From Proteobacteria bacterium UBA2133 (lineage in GTDB: Bacteria; Pseudomonadota; Gammaproteobacteria; Arenicellales; UBA868): a DNA stretch of 9,242 bases. Shown in pieces: positions 1 to 7,577 of this stretch. Each line of letters starts with the position of its first letter. Position 1 is the first letter of the stretch. Below the pieces are notes generated by a model, which was given only the letters and a program-made list of their open reading frames with translations, was not told where the DNA came from and searched no databases. The stretch is taken from positions 1-9,242 of the forward strand of contig DCXP01000032.1 in assembly GCA_002327725.1 (NCBI GenBank). The letters are read 5' to 3'. The translations under genes were made by a program, and so were the position numbers.

Positions 1-2
1 TG

Positions 3-146
3 ATTCGTGATATGGACCGGCGACTGATGCAGGAAACGGGACTGCCCGTCGTGGTGGCTGACGACCCGCTGACCTGCGTTGCCCGCGGCTGTGGCAGAGC
101 GCTGGAGGAAATGAGCGCGCTGGGTGACGTCTTCACTCACGAGTAG
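3..146 (+). CDS. mreB: MreB, rod-shape actin homologue (3' end only)
   Basis: The window opens inside this gene. The 47 visible C-terminal residues run from [20 protein letters not shown] to a TAG stop at 144-146. The stretch [19 protein letters not shown] followed by RALEEM is the conserved C-terminal end of MreB, where E. coli has a near-identical [20 protein letters not shown]. MreB forms membrane-bound filaments that position the elongation machinery and interacts with MreC/MreD and RodA. Identity is supported both by sequence and by mreC and mreD following directly. The rest of the gene and any promoter lie upstream of the window. One small difference from E. coli is Cys in place of the middle Gly of the RGGG motif. 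Confidence 0.95.
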   Translation: [47 protein letters not shown]

Positions 147-214
147 ACCCTGCCGCGTGTGCGCCCCAGCATCCAGGCGGAATCACTGCTGCCCGGTTGA
201 ATTCGCGCGGTCTT

Positions 215-220
215 CAGGAG
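215..220 (+). promoter_or_regulatory. Shine-Dalgarno site of mreC
   Basis: CAGGAG sits 7 nt upstream of a tandem GTGGTG at 228-233. No ATG lies in frame nearby, and the spacing best fits the first GTG. This site is the reason for choosing a GTG start at 228. The rest of the 81-nt mreB-mreC gap (147-227) shows no convincing promoter or terminator. Confidence 0.7.
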
Positions 221-227
221 CGACGCG

Positions 228-1097
228 GTGGTGAAGCGCAGGAACGGCGGCATCATACGCGGTCTCGGGCCTTACCTGCTGCTGTCCTTGACTCTGATGG
301 CAGCGTATCTTTACATTGCACCCGTGCGCACGGTAGCGCAGTCTGCCGCTGTGATCGGGATACCGGTCCATTTTCTGGCTTCTTTGCCGAGCACGGCTCT
401 GAATGCGATGCAGGGTCACCTGACCTCGGCCGATCAACTGCGCAGCGAGTTCGAGGCGATGCGCCAGCGCAACCTGATTCTGCAGACGCGGCTGCACCGC
501 TTTGAATTCCTCGAAAACGAAAATGCCCGCCTGCGCCAGTTGTTGTCCGCTACCCCTTCCCAGGCGGAGCAGGTCACCCTCGCTGCACTGATCGCCGTGA
601 ATCCGGATCCGGGTGCACTGGCCGTGCTGATCGACAAAGGAAGCGCCGATGGGGTTTATCGGGGCCAGCCGGTAGTTGATGCGGGTGGTCTCGTAGGGCA
701 GGTGACCAAGCCGGGTCTGTTCCGTAGCAAGGTGGGCCTGATTACCCAGGAGGATCAGGCGGTTCCCGCCCAGGTGGCGCGCAGTGGACTTCGTACCGTG
801 GTCTATGGCGGGGGACCCAACCGCCCACTGAGAGTCCTTTACCTGGACCGCAATGCGGATATCCGGACAGGAGACCTGCTGGTGACTTCAGGTCTTGGCG
901 GGCGCTACCCGCCCGGCTATCCTGTTGCCCGGATCGCGGCGGTGGAGCGAAACCTTGCCGAGTCCTTCATGAAGATCGGAGCGGAGCCGGCCTCGCACCT
1001 TGGGCAGGACCGGGAAGTGCTGCTGCTATGGCTGCCGGGCGCCGGTGCATCTTCGCCCGGGAAAGACGAGACCGAGGCAAAAGCCGCCGATGATTAG
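228..1097 (+). CDS. mreC: MreC, rod shape-determining protein
   Basis: Bitopic inner-membrane scaffold of the elongasome, whose periplasmic part contacts PBP2 and is thought to switch it on. The 289 residues match the family layout: a short basic cytoplasmic start (MVKRRNGG), one membrane helix at about 15-33, a coiled coil at about 65-107 rich in Leu, Arg and Glu (QLRSEFEAMRQRNLILQTRL and on), then two beta domains to about residue 275. Typical MreC motifs are visible, such as VLIDKGSADGVYRGQPV, GLVGQV and TGDLLVTSGLGGRYPPGYPV. The tail after that is Ala/Glu/Lys rich and probably disordered. The start is a GTG with a good SD 7 nt upstream; the second GTG at 231 is an alternative. The last 8 nt overlap mreD (ATGATTAG), which points to coupled translation. 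Confidence 0.96.
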   Translation: MVKRRNGGIIRGLGPYLLLSLTLMAAYLYIAPVRTVAQSAAVIGIPVHFLASLPSTALNAMQGHLTSADQLRSEFEAMRQRNLILQTRLHRFEFLENENARLRQLLSATPSQAEQVTLAALIAVNPDPGALAVLIDKGSADGVYRGQPVVDAGGLVGQVTKPGLFRSKVGLITQEDQAVPAQVARSGLRTVVYGGGPNRPLRVLYLDRNADIRTGDLLVTSGLGGRYPPGYPVARIAAVERNLAESFMKIGAEPASHLGQDREVLLLWLPGAGASSPGKDETEAKAADD

Positions 1098-1587
1098 TGT
1101 CAGCACAACGCAACGGCGTACCTGGGTGCCCTTTGTCACGGTTTTTCTGGCACTCGTGTTGCTGGTGCTTCCCGCGCAGGAACTGATCCGGGGCTTTCTG
1201 CCCGACTGGGTATCGCTCGCGCTGATCTACTGGGCGCTGGCACTGCCGACGAGGATGCGGGTGTCATTTGCCTGGCTGGCCGGCCTTGCCGTTGATCTGG
1301 TTACGCTGGGGATTCCCGGGGCGCATGCGCTCAGCAAGGCGGTGCTGGTCTATCTCGCAAGGATGCTGGCACTGCGGGTAAGAACCTATCCCCTGTGGCA
1401 GCAGGGCGTCGTGGTTATGCTGCTCCTGGGCCTGGAAGTGGTGCTGCTCGCAATCGTGGACCTCGTGACCGCAGGTGGGCTCGGCGAGCTGCATCGCTGG
1501 ACAGCCGTTATCGTTGGCGGCCTGGCATGGCCACTGGTTTACACGGCGCTTCGGCGCAGCCGCCATCTCGCCAACCTGAGTCACTGA
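1090..1587 (+). CDS. mreD: MreD, rod shape-determining membrane protein
   Basis: Small integral membrane partner of MreC in the elongasome. The 165-residue product (E. coli MreD is about 162) starts MISVSTTQRRTWVPFVTVFL and is almost entirely hydrophobic, with five or six predicted membrane helices at about 12-32, 38-55, 57-80, 82-98, 107-130 and 136-155. The stretch LPDWVSLALIYWALALP, followed by the FAWLAGLAVDLVTLGIPGAH segment, is typical of the family. I chose the ATG at 1090 over an upstream TTG at 1000. The ATG gives family length, lies 12 nt after GAGG at 1074-1077, and overlaps the mreC stop by 8 nt. The protein diverges quickly among species, so position between mreC and mrdA adds much of the confidence. 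Confidence 0.93.
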   Translation: MISVSTTQRRTWVPFVTVFLALVLLVLPAQELIRGFLPDWVSLALIYWALALPTRMRVSFAWLAGLAVDLVTLGIPGAHALSKAVLVYLARMLALRVRTYPLWQQGVVVMLLLGLEVVLLAIVDLVTAGGLGELHRWTAVIVGGLAWPLVYTALRRSRHLANLSH

Positions 1588-1598
1588 TAGGCAAAGCC

Positions 1599-3488
1599 AT
1601 GGCCGCTAACGATCTTCCCACGGGGCGGACCCTTGTCGCCGATACGGTGCGACGCCGCCTCCGCATTGCCGCCGCCCTGGCGCTTGCACTCACCCTGGCG
1701 CTGGTTTGGCGGTTTTATGTGCTGCAGGTATCGCAGTATGAGCGCTACCAGACCTTATCACTGGATAATCACATCCGGATTCAGGCATTGCCGCCGGTAC
1801 GCGGGCTTGTGCTGGATAGAAATGGCGTTGTGCTGGCACAGAACACAGCGGTCCATATCCTGCAGGTAGTGCCGGAGAAGGTGGACGATCTGGACACCAT
1901 GCTGCAGGAAGTCGATGCCCTGGTCGGATTGACACCCGGGGAGGCTTCGGCCTTTCGCAAGCGGTTGAAAAAGCATCCAGCGTTTGAAAAGATTCTCCTC
2001 AAAGCGAAACTGGATGATGTCCAGACAGCAACCTTTGCGGTTAATGAATTCCGCTTCCCCGGAGTGACGCTTGAGGCCGTGCTGCATCGGGATTATCCCG
2101 AAGGAATCCTGACGGCTCACGTACTGGGCTATGTTGGGCGCATCAGTGAGCGCGATCAGGCGAGGCTCGATGCGTCCTCCTATCAGGGTGTCCACAGTAC
2201 CGGGAAGATCGGCATCGAGAAGCAGTATGAAGGCGCGTTGCTGGGCCGGTCCGGTTTTGAGCAGGTCGAGATTGATGCCCATGGGCGAACGCTGAGGACG
2301 ATCAGTCGAAACAGCGCAGTTCCCGGCCATAGCCTGAGTCTGACCCTGGACATTGATCTGCAGCGGGTCGCCCGCGAGGCGCTGGGAAATCGACGGGGGG
2401 CGGTGGTTGCGATGGACCCGGCCTCCGGAGAGGTGCTGACCATGGTGAGCAGTCCCTCGTTTGATCCCAATCTCTTCGTCGACGGTATCGATCAGAACTC
2501 ATACGATGCGCTTCGTGCACTGGACGACAGACCGCTTTTCAACCGGGCGCTGTACGGTCGCTATGCCCCCGGCTCTACCATCAAACCGGTTATTGCCCGG
2601 GCGGTCATCGATGCGGGCATCAATCCACAGGAGCGGGTTTACTGTCCGGGCTGGTTTACCCTGCCCGACAGCAGCCGACGTTATCGATGCTGGAGGAAAA
2701 CCGGCCACGGGTTCATGAATCTGCATGGGGCAATTGAGGAATCCTGCGACGTTTACTTTTATGAAATGGGAAGCAGGCTCGGCATTGATGTGATGGCAAA
2801 GGTGCTGTCCGGCTTCGGCCTCGGCAGGATAACCGGTGTCGATCTTCCCCAGGAACCGGCAGGCCTGGTCCCAACCCCCGAGTGGAAACGGGCCAGCAGA
2901 AATGAATCCTGGTATCCGGGGGAAGACCTCATCACCGTGATCGGGCAGGGATTTCTGATGGTCACACCGATGCAACTCGCCCGGATGACGGCTACGCTGG
3001 CGAACCGCGGAATCCCCGTTCGGCCGAGAATCCTGCTTTCTGAGGAAGACTCACTGAGCGGCGAAAAGATCTCCCCGCCTCAAGCGCAGGCCAGCGGTCA
3101 GGAGGCGGACCGTGTCGTTGATACAGAACTCGATCAGATCATCCGGGCCATGGCTGCCGTGATGCACAGTCCACGGGGTACGGGTCGGGCCAGCGGAAGG
3201 CGGAGCCCTTACCCGATCGCAGGAAAGACCGGCACGGCCCAGGTGATTGCGATCGGCCAGGATGAAGGATATGACGAAAGCGTCCTACCGGAGAAATTCC
3301 ATGATCATGCGCTCTTTATTGCCTTCGCGCCGGTCGAAAAACCCCAGATTGCGATAGCGGTCGTCGTCGAGAATGGGGGTAGCGGAGCCAAGGTCGCGGC
3401 CCCAATCGCCCGCAAAGTGATGGACCGGTTTTTCCTGAAGCGGCTTCAAAGGGCGGCGCTGGCAGAGAAAAGCGATGTTTTCGGGTAG
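1599..3488 (+). CDS. mrdA: Penicillin-binding protein 2, elongasome D,D-transpeptidase
   Basis: Class B PBP that crosslinks peptidoglycan made by RodA during side-wall growth. The 629 residues (E. coli PBP2: 633) show a cytoplasmic start, one membrane anchor at about 22-40, a pedestal/dimerisation domain at about 60-230 and a C-terminal transpeptidase domain. Catalytic motifs are intact: SxxK as S326-T-I-K329 in APGSTIKP, SxD as S382-C-D384, and K543-T-G545 in AGKTGTAQV. Loop residues C349, C364, H370 and C383 form a complete potential zinc ligand set (see findings). The ATG at 1599 lies 11 nt after the mreD stop with AGG at 1589-1591. The reading frame extends further upstream, but that part overlaps mreD and is not PBP2-like. 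The end overlaps rodA by 14 nt. Expected to be the target of mecillinam-type beta-lactams. Confidence 0.97.
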   Translation: MAANDLPTGRTLVADTVRRRLRIAAALALALTLALVWRFYVLQVSQYERYQTLSLDNHIRIQALPPVRGLVLDRNGVVLAQNTAVHILQVVPEKVDDLDTMLQEVDALVGLTPGEASAFRKRLKKHPAFEKILLKAKLDDVQTATFAVNEFRFPGVTLEAVLHRDYPEGILTAHVLGYVGRISERDQARLDASSYQGVHSTGKIGIEKQYEGALLGRSGFEQVEIDAHGRTLRTISRNSAVPGHSLSLTLDIDLQRVAREALGNRRGAVVAMDPASGEVLTMVSSPSFDPNLFVDGIDQNSYDALRALDDRPLFNRALYGRYAPGSTIKPVIARAVIDAGINPQERVYCPGWFTLPDSSRRYRCWRKTGHGFMNLHGAIEESCDVYFYEMGSRLGIDVMAKVLSGFGLGRITGVDLPQEPAGLVPTPEWKRASRNESWYPGEDLITVIGQGFLMVTPMQLARMTATLANRGIPVRPRILLSEEDSLSGEKISPPQAQASGQEADRVVDTELDQIIRAMAAVMHSPRGTGRASGRRSPYPIAGKTGTAQVIAIGQDEGYDESVLPEKFHDHALFIAFAPVEKPQIAIAVVVENGGSGAKVAAPIARKVMDRFFLKRLQRAALAEKSDVFG

Positions 3489-4554
3489 AGCCCTGCACCT
3501 TGACGGGCCTTTGCTGATTGCGCTGCTGTTCCTTTCTGCGTTTGGCCTGATCGTCATATTCAGCGCCTCGGGAGAGGATTGGGAGGTCATGGTCCGCCAG
3601 GGAATTCGCCTCGGGATATCTCTCGTTGCCATGGTGATCCTGGCCCAGGTTTCTCCCGAGACCCTTCGCAGACTCTCGCCGCATCTTTTTCTGATTGGAC
3701 TGGCTGCGCTGCTGGGGGTTCTCTTTATCGGCGTGGTCGCAAAAGGGGCACAGCGTTGGCTCGATTTGGGACTGGTCCGGTTTCAGCCCTCTGAGTTAAT
3801 GAAACTGGCAGTGCCCATGGCGGTGGCGTGGCTGCTGACCCGGGGCCGGCTGCCGCCAGGGTTCATGATGATATTGGCGGCGCTGATGATCACCCTGATA
3901 CCCGCGGGTCTCGTGGTGGTGCAGCCCGATCTTGGCACGGGGATCATGCTGATTATTTCGGGCATGATCGTGGTCTTTCTGGCAGGAATCCGCTGGCATC
4001 ACATCATGATGCTGTTGGCGGCGCTCGCGGCGTTGGCGCCTTTTCTGTGGTCGCGTCTGGACGGCTATCAGCAGCAGCGGGTGCTGACGCTGTTTGACCC
4101 TTTTGCGGATCCTCTGGGCAGCGGATATCAAACCATTCAGGCACAGATTGCCATCGGCTCGGCGGGCACCTGGGGGAAGGGCTGGCTGGAGGGGAGTCAG
4201 TCCCACCTTGAGTTTATTCCCGAGCGCAGTACCGATTTTATCTTTGCTGTCTTCGCCGAGGAGTTCGGGCTGATGGGCGTCCTGATGCTGGTTATTCTGT
4301 ACCTCTTTATTGTGGGACGGTGTCTGGTGATGGCGTACAACACCCGGGAGACGTATTCCCGCCTGCTGATGGGGGCTCTGGCACTGACCTTTTTCTTTTA
4401 TTTGTTTGTTAATCTTGGAATGGTTTCGGGCATTCTCCCGATTGTCGGCGTTCCGCTGCCACTGGTCAGTTATGGAGGAACCTCCATGCTGACCTTGATG
4501 GCAGGTTTCGGCATGATTATGGGGATGCACGCGAGACGTCGGCTGATGACGTGA
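3475..4554 (+). CDS. mrdB: RodA, SEDS peptidoglycan glycosyltransferase
   Basis: SEDS-family polymerase that extends glycan strands from lipid II at the inner membrane as the partner of PBP2. The 359 residues (E. coli: 370) hold about ten membrane helices. Family motifs include GAQRWLDLGLVRFQPSELMK, the glycine-rich loop GSGYQTIQAQIAIGSAGTWG, FIPERSTDFIFAVFAEEFG and VPLPLVSYGGTSML. D254 in the STDFIF motif matches the Asp that is essential in characterised RodA proteins. Assignment to RodA rather than FtsW rests on the motif set and on mrdA directly upstream. The ATG at 3475 lies inside the last codons of mrdA, with only a weak purine-rich GCAGAGAAAAG before it, so translation probably depends on ribosomes finishing mrdA. 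The next gene begins 10 nt after its stop. Confidence 0.96.
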   Translation: MFSGRALHLDGPLLIALLFLSAFGLIVIFSASGEDWEVMVRQGIRLGISLVAMVILAQVSPETLRRLSPHLFLIGLAALLGVLFIGVVAKGAQRWLDLGLVRFQPSELMKLAVPMAVAWLLTRGRLPPGFMMILAALMITLIPAGLVVVQPDLGTGIMLIISGMIVVFLAGIRWHHIMMLLAALAALAPFLWSRLDGYQQQRVLTLFDPFADPLGSGYQTIQAQIAIGSAGTWGKGWLEGSQSHLEFIPERSTDFIFAVFAEEFGLMGVLMLVILYLFIVGRCLVMAYNTRETYSRLLMGALALTFFFYLFVNLGMVSGILPIVGVPLPLVSYGGTSMLTLMAGFGMIMGMHARRRLMT

Positions 4555-4560
4555 GGAGGG
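4554..4560 (+). promoter_or_regulatory. Strong Shine-Dalgarno that sets a TTG start for mltB
   Basis: AGGAGGG begins on the last base of the rodA stop codon and is the best SD match in the window. It lies 4-5 nt before the TTG at 4565. That TTG opens a full signal peptide, whereas the next in-frame ATG (4619) would remove the basic n-region. An SD this strong may offset the weak TTG codon. Confidence 0.75.
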
Positions 4561-4564
4561 CAGT

Positions 4565-5569
4565 TTGATCCATAAACAGCGTGGGGTTTTGGGCGCACGC
4601 CTGTGGCTCGCAGGTGCGATGGGTGCGCTTGTGCTGACGGTATCCCCGGTCTTCGCGGTCTCTCTCGAGAAATATCCCCAGCTGGCCGAGATGGTAGACC
4701 GGCTGGATGGTACCGACGGCCTCAAGCGTGAGCAGATGAAGGCGTGGTTTCGCAATGCAAAGATTCAGTCGAAGATCATCGACGCGATGAACCGACCCGC
4801 CGAGCGGCTTTCCTGGCACCGGTACCAATCACGGTTCGTTAACTCGGCGTCTATCAATGGTGGCATTAAGTTCCTGAAACAGCATGCCGGCATTCTGGCG
4901 AAAGCCGAGGAGCGCTTCGGTGTTCCCGCCGAGATCATCGTCGCCATTATTGGTATTGAAACCCGCTATGGGAAAGTGCTGGGCAGTCTTCGGGTGCTGG
5001 ACAGTCTGGTCACGCTTTCGGTGGAATATCCGCGCCGCAGCAAGTTCTTCTCTTCCGAGCTCGAGCATTTCGTACAGTTGTCGGCAGAGCAGGGCCTGGA
5101 CCCTTTGTCGGTGAAAGGATCCTACGCTGGAGCTATGGGGATACCCCAGTTTATGCCCAGCAGTTACCGCAGTTATGCCGTCGACTTTGACGGCGATGGT
5201 CGGGCCGATCTTCTGAACAGTGTCGCCGATGCGATCGGCAGTGCAGCCAATTATCTGGCCCGCCATCACTGGCGCCCCGGGGAGGCGATTGTCACCCGGG
5301 TCCTGAATGCGCCCGGCGCTCTGGATGCCCTGGTGACCCGTAAGTTGACTCCGAACTCACCGCTCTCGGCCGTCAGGGCGCTTGATATCCCGGTATCCGG
5401 CGATTCAGAAGAGAAGGTGGGTGTCATGCGCTTTGAAGGAAAACTCGGCGCGGATTACCGCCTCGGCCACCACAACTTCTTTGTGATCACGCAGTACAAC
5501 CGAAGTCAGAACTACGCCATGTCGGTATTTGAACTGGCTGAGCAGATTGCCTCGGCAGCCGGGAGTTGA
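4565..5569 (+). CDS. mltB: GH103 lytic transglycosylase, MltB/SltB type
   Basis: Periplasmic enzyme that cleaves MurNAc-GlcNAc bonds in peptidoglycan and leaves 1,6-anhydroMurNAc ends. The 334 residues start at TTG with a signal peptide: basic n-region with K4, R6 and R12, a hydrophobic core, and probable cleavage after VFA (residue 31). The GH103 catalytic Glu is E132 in IIGIETRYG, matching E. coli Glu162 in IIGVETRWG. GAMGIPQFMPSSYRSYAVDF and an EF-hand-like calcium loop (D207-F-D209-G-D211 to D215) match the E. coli Slt35 fold. The C-terminal FFVITQYNRSQNYAMSVFEL is also typical. Unlike E. coli MltB there is no lipobox and no Cys in the signal region, so the product should be soluble, more like SltB proteins. 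It ends 2 nt before the rlpA ATG. Confidence 0.92.
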   Translation: MIHKQRGVLGARLWLAGAMGALVLTVSPVFAVSLEKYPQLAEMVDRLDGTDGLKREQMKAWFRNAKIQSKIIDAMNRPAERLSWHRYQSRFVNSASINGGIKFLKQHAGILAKAEERFGVPAEIIVAIIGIETRYGKVLGSLRVLDSLVTLSVEYPRRSKFFSSELEHFVQLSAEQGLDPLSVKGSYAGAMGIPQFMPSSYRSYAVDFDGDGRADLLNSVADAIGSAANYLARHHWRPGEAIVTRVLNAPGALDALVTRKLTPNSPLSAVRALDIPVSGDSEEKVGVMRFEGKLGADYRLGHHNFFVITQYNRSQNYAMSVFELAEQIASAAGS

Positions 5570-5571
5570 AT

Positions 5572-6387
5572 ATGCAGGTGCGGCGCTGCATTGCGGTCTC
5601 AGCCGTAGTACTGACGCTTGCCGGATGCAGCGTTTTTCGTGACCCGCCTTCAGGAGCCTACTTTGAGGATGACGGCCCCCCGGGTTCCGGCCCGGACCCT
5701 GCAACGGTGGCGGATGCGGTACCCCGCGCCGAACCGTTAAGCAGGACGGGAAACGCCCCTTACCAGGTTTTCGGTGTCCGCTATGACCCGATGTCCTCGG
5801 TGGCGGTGGGCTATTCCGAAACCGGAGAGGCCTCCTGGTATGGGCGCAAATTTCATGGCCGGACGACTTCCAATGGTGACGAGTACGATATGTTCGCCAT
5901 GACCGCGGCCCACAAGACCCTGCCGCTGCCGACCTACCTGCAGGTGCGCAATCTCGCCAACGGCCGCGAGGTGGTGGTCCGGGTTAACGACCGGGGACCC
6001 TTCCTGGGCGGAAGGATTCTGGATCTTTCGTATATGGCGGCAAAAAAGCTCGGGGTGGTGGAAACGGGAACAGCGCCGGTCCGTATCCGGGTTATTGGAA
6101 CTGCGGGCAGCCGGGAGGCACCCCTGAAGAAGACGGTTTCTGGCGCGATGCAGCCGGTCGTCTTTCTTCAGGCAGGGAGTTTCCGTCTCAGGGGAAACGC
6201 GGAGCGGCTCAAGGCTGATCTGGTACGGGCCGGTATCACCCGTATTCGCATTGTGACGGTGGAACTTCAGGAGAATCGGTATTATCGGGTTCAGGCGGGC
6301 CCGGTAACCGGCGCGAACGCAATACAGAATCAGCGAGCGGTTATCATGAACGTAACAGGCGTAGAGCCGAAGCCAGTCAGGGAGTGA
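5572..6387 (+). CDS. rlpA: RlpA, SPOR-domain septal/outer-membrane lipoprotein, probable lytic transglycosylase
   Basis: Lipoprotein with a double-psi beta-barrel domain. In Pseudomonas aeruginosa RlpA is a lytic transglycosylase acting on glycan stripped of stem peptides, a substrate its SPOR domain also binds. The 271 residues show a lipoprotein signal with lipobox L16-A-G-C19 and Ser at +2, which predicts outer-membrane sorting. A linker to about residue 80 follows, then the DPBB domain at about 84-175 (GEASWYGRKFHG, TAAHKTLPLPTYLQVRNLAN, VVVRVNDRGPF, GRILDLSYMAAKKLGV) and a SPOR domain at about 194-265 (QPVVFLQAGSF, YYRVQAGPV). D106 and H114 align with active-site D123 and H131 of P. aeruginosa. 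The position of E120 is D103 here. I chose the ATG at 5572 with GGGAG at 5561-5565. A TTG at 5566 in the same frame is too close to that SD. Confidence 0.95.
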   Translation: MQVRRCIAVSAVVLTLAGCSVFRDPPSGAYFEDDGPPGSGPDPATVADAVPRAEPLSRTGNAPYQVFGVRYDPMSSVAVGYSETGEASWYGRKFHGRTTSNGDEYDMFAMTAAHKTLPLPTYLQVRNLANGREVVVRVNDRGPFLGGRILDLSYMAAKKLGVVETGTAPVRIRVIGTAGSREAPLKKTVSGAMQPVVFLQAGSFRLRGNAERLKADLVRAGITRIRIVTVELQENRYYRVQAGPVTGANAIQNQRAVIMNVTGVEPKPVRE

Positions 6388-6395
6388 TGTCAATA

Positions 6396-7577
6396 ATGAC
6401 CAGAAAGTGGGTAAGCGTGCTTCGCCACAGTATCTTCTGCATGTGTCTTGTATTCATGCCATCGATGGCGTCAGCAGAGATTGAGTCGGATCTTTCCGAG
6501 GCGATGAGGTCGACGATTCCGCCGCCGAAACTGAAGATGGCGTCCTGGCTGCTGATGGATGCAGCAACCGGGCTGACACTTGCCGGAAGCGGGGCAGACA
6601 CCCCGGTTGAACCTGCCAGCCTGACCAAGTTGATGACCGCCTATATCGTTTTTCGTGAAATCGAGCGCGGTACCGTGAAACTCGACGATATCGTACTGAT
6701 CAGCGAAAAAGCGTGGCGTTCCGGAGGGTCACGCATGTTTATCGAGGCAGGTGACAAGGTCCGAATCGAGGACCTCCTCATGGGGCTGATCGTCCAGTCT
6801 GGGAATGACGCGGCAGTTGCACTCGCGGAACATGTTGCCGGCAGCGAAGAAGGTTTTGCTGACCTCATGAACCAGACGGCTGTTGAGTTCGGTATGAGCA
6901 ACAGTCACTTTGTGAACAGCGCCGGGATGCCGCACCCGGATCACTACACCACAGCCCGGGATGTGACATTGCTGACGCGCGCAATTATCGATAGCCAGCC
7001 CGACCACTACCGGAGGTATGCGGTCCGCGAATTTACCTGGAACGATATTACCCAGAAGAACCGCAACCCCCTGCTCGGCCGCGACAGCAGCATCGATGGC
7101 GTAAAGACCGGCCATACGCGGTCAGCGGGTTACTGCCTGGTCGGCTCGGCACAGCGTGACGGGATGCGACTGATCGGCACGGTAATCGGCGCCAAGAGTG
7201 ACCGTGAGCGGGCGGATGCTGTTTACTCACTGCTGCGCTTTGGTTTTGCCGCCTACGAGAACCACGATCTTTACCCCGCTGGCCAAAAGATCGTGGAGCC
7301 GCGGGTATTTAAAGGCGAAGCGGGCGCGGTGCCTCTCGGCCTGTCAGAGCCCATTGCACTGGTGCTGGCCAAAGGTTCCGGCAAAAACCTGAAAGCCAGC
7401 GTGTCGCTGACTGATCCCGTGGTGGCGCCGGTTACGCAAGGCCAGGAGTTGGGAACACTGATGGTCACATTGGGTGATTCACAACTCCTCTCCCGGCCCC
7501 TGGTGGCGCTCCAGGGTGTTGCTGCGGGGTCGTGGATGCATCGACTGTCGGACGCTGTTCGACTCTGGTTTTACTGA
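6396..7577 (+). CDS. dacA: D-alanyl-D-alanine carboxypeptidase, PBP5/6 type
   Basis: Removes the terminal D-Ala from peptidoglycan pentapeptides in the periplasm, limiting crosslinking. The 393 residues start with a signal peptide cleaved after ASA (residue 27). Class C low-mass PBP motifs are complete: S75-L-T-K78 in EPASLTKLMT, S135-G-N137 in VQSGNDAAVA, and K237-T-G239 in DGVKTGHTRSAGYC. A beta-rich PBP5 C-terminal domain spans about 275-370. The last 18 residues (GSWMHRLSDAVRLWFY at the end) form an amphipathic helix of the kind that anchors PBP5 to the outer face of the inner membrane. Starts at 6384 (GTG), 6387 and 6396 (ATG) are in frame. GGAG at 6381-6384 fits only 6396 with a workable spacing of 11 nt, so that start is preferred; 6387 remains possible. 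The stop overlaps ybeD (TGATG). Confidence 0.95.
   Translation: MTRKWVSVLRHSIFCMCLVFMPSMASAEIESDLSEAMRSTIPPPKLKMASWLLMDAATGLTLAGSGADTPVEPASLTKLMTAYIVFREIERGTVKLDDIVLISEKAWRSGGSRMFIEAGDKVRIEDLLMGLIVQSGNDAAVALAEHVAGSEEGFADLMNQTAVEFGMSNSHFVNSAGMPHPDHYTTARDVTLLTRAIIDSQPDHYRRYAVREFTWNDITQKNRNPLLGRDSSIDGVKTGHTRSAGYCLVGSAQRDGMRLIGTVIGAKSDRERADAVYSLLRFGFAAYENHDLYPAGQKIVEPRVFKGEAGAVPLGLSEPIALVLAKGSGKNLKASVSLTDPVVAPVTQGQELGTLMVTLGDSQLLSRPLVALQGVAAGSWMHRLSDAVRLWFY

Noticed and set aside
147..227. Possible promoter or attenuator between mreB and mreC
   Set aside because: I see no convincing -35/-10 pair, hairpin or T-tract beyond the mreC ribosome site. A processing or termination signal here would need RNA data.
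1395..1598. Upstream extension of the mrdA frame into mreD
   Set aside because: The extra residues are Arg/Gly/Ala rich and out of frame with mreD, and they do not resemble PBP2. The ATG at 1599 gives family length and has a ribosome site.
1758..2330. 190-residue open frame on the minus strand inside mrdA
   Set aside because: It sits fully opposite a well-conserved PBP2 coding region and shows no family motif. High GC content makes long antisense frames common.
3796..4755. 319-residue open frame on the minus strand opposite rodA and the start of mltB
   Set aside because: It is rich in His, Gln, Arg and Asn, as expected from the antisense of a membrane-protein gene. It has no recognisable domain, and it lies opposite two strongly supported genes.
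7532..7576. Upstream extension of ybeD beginning inside dacA
   Set aside because: The first 15 residues have no counterpart in DUF493 proteins. The ATG at 7577 overlapping the dacA stop gives family length.
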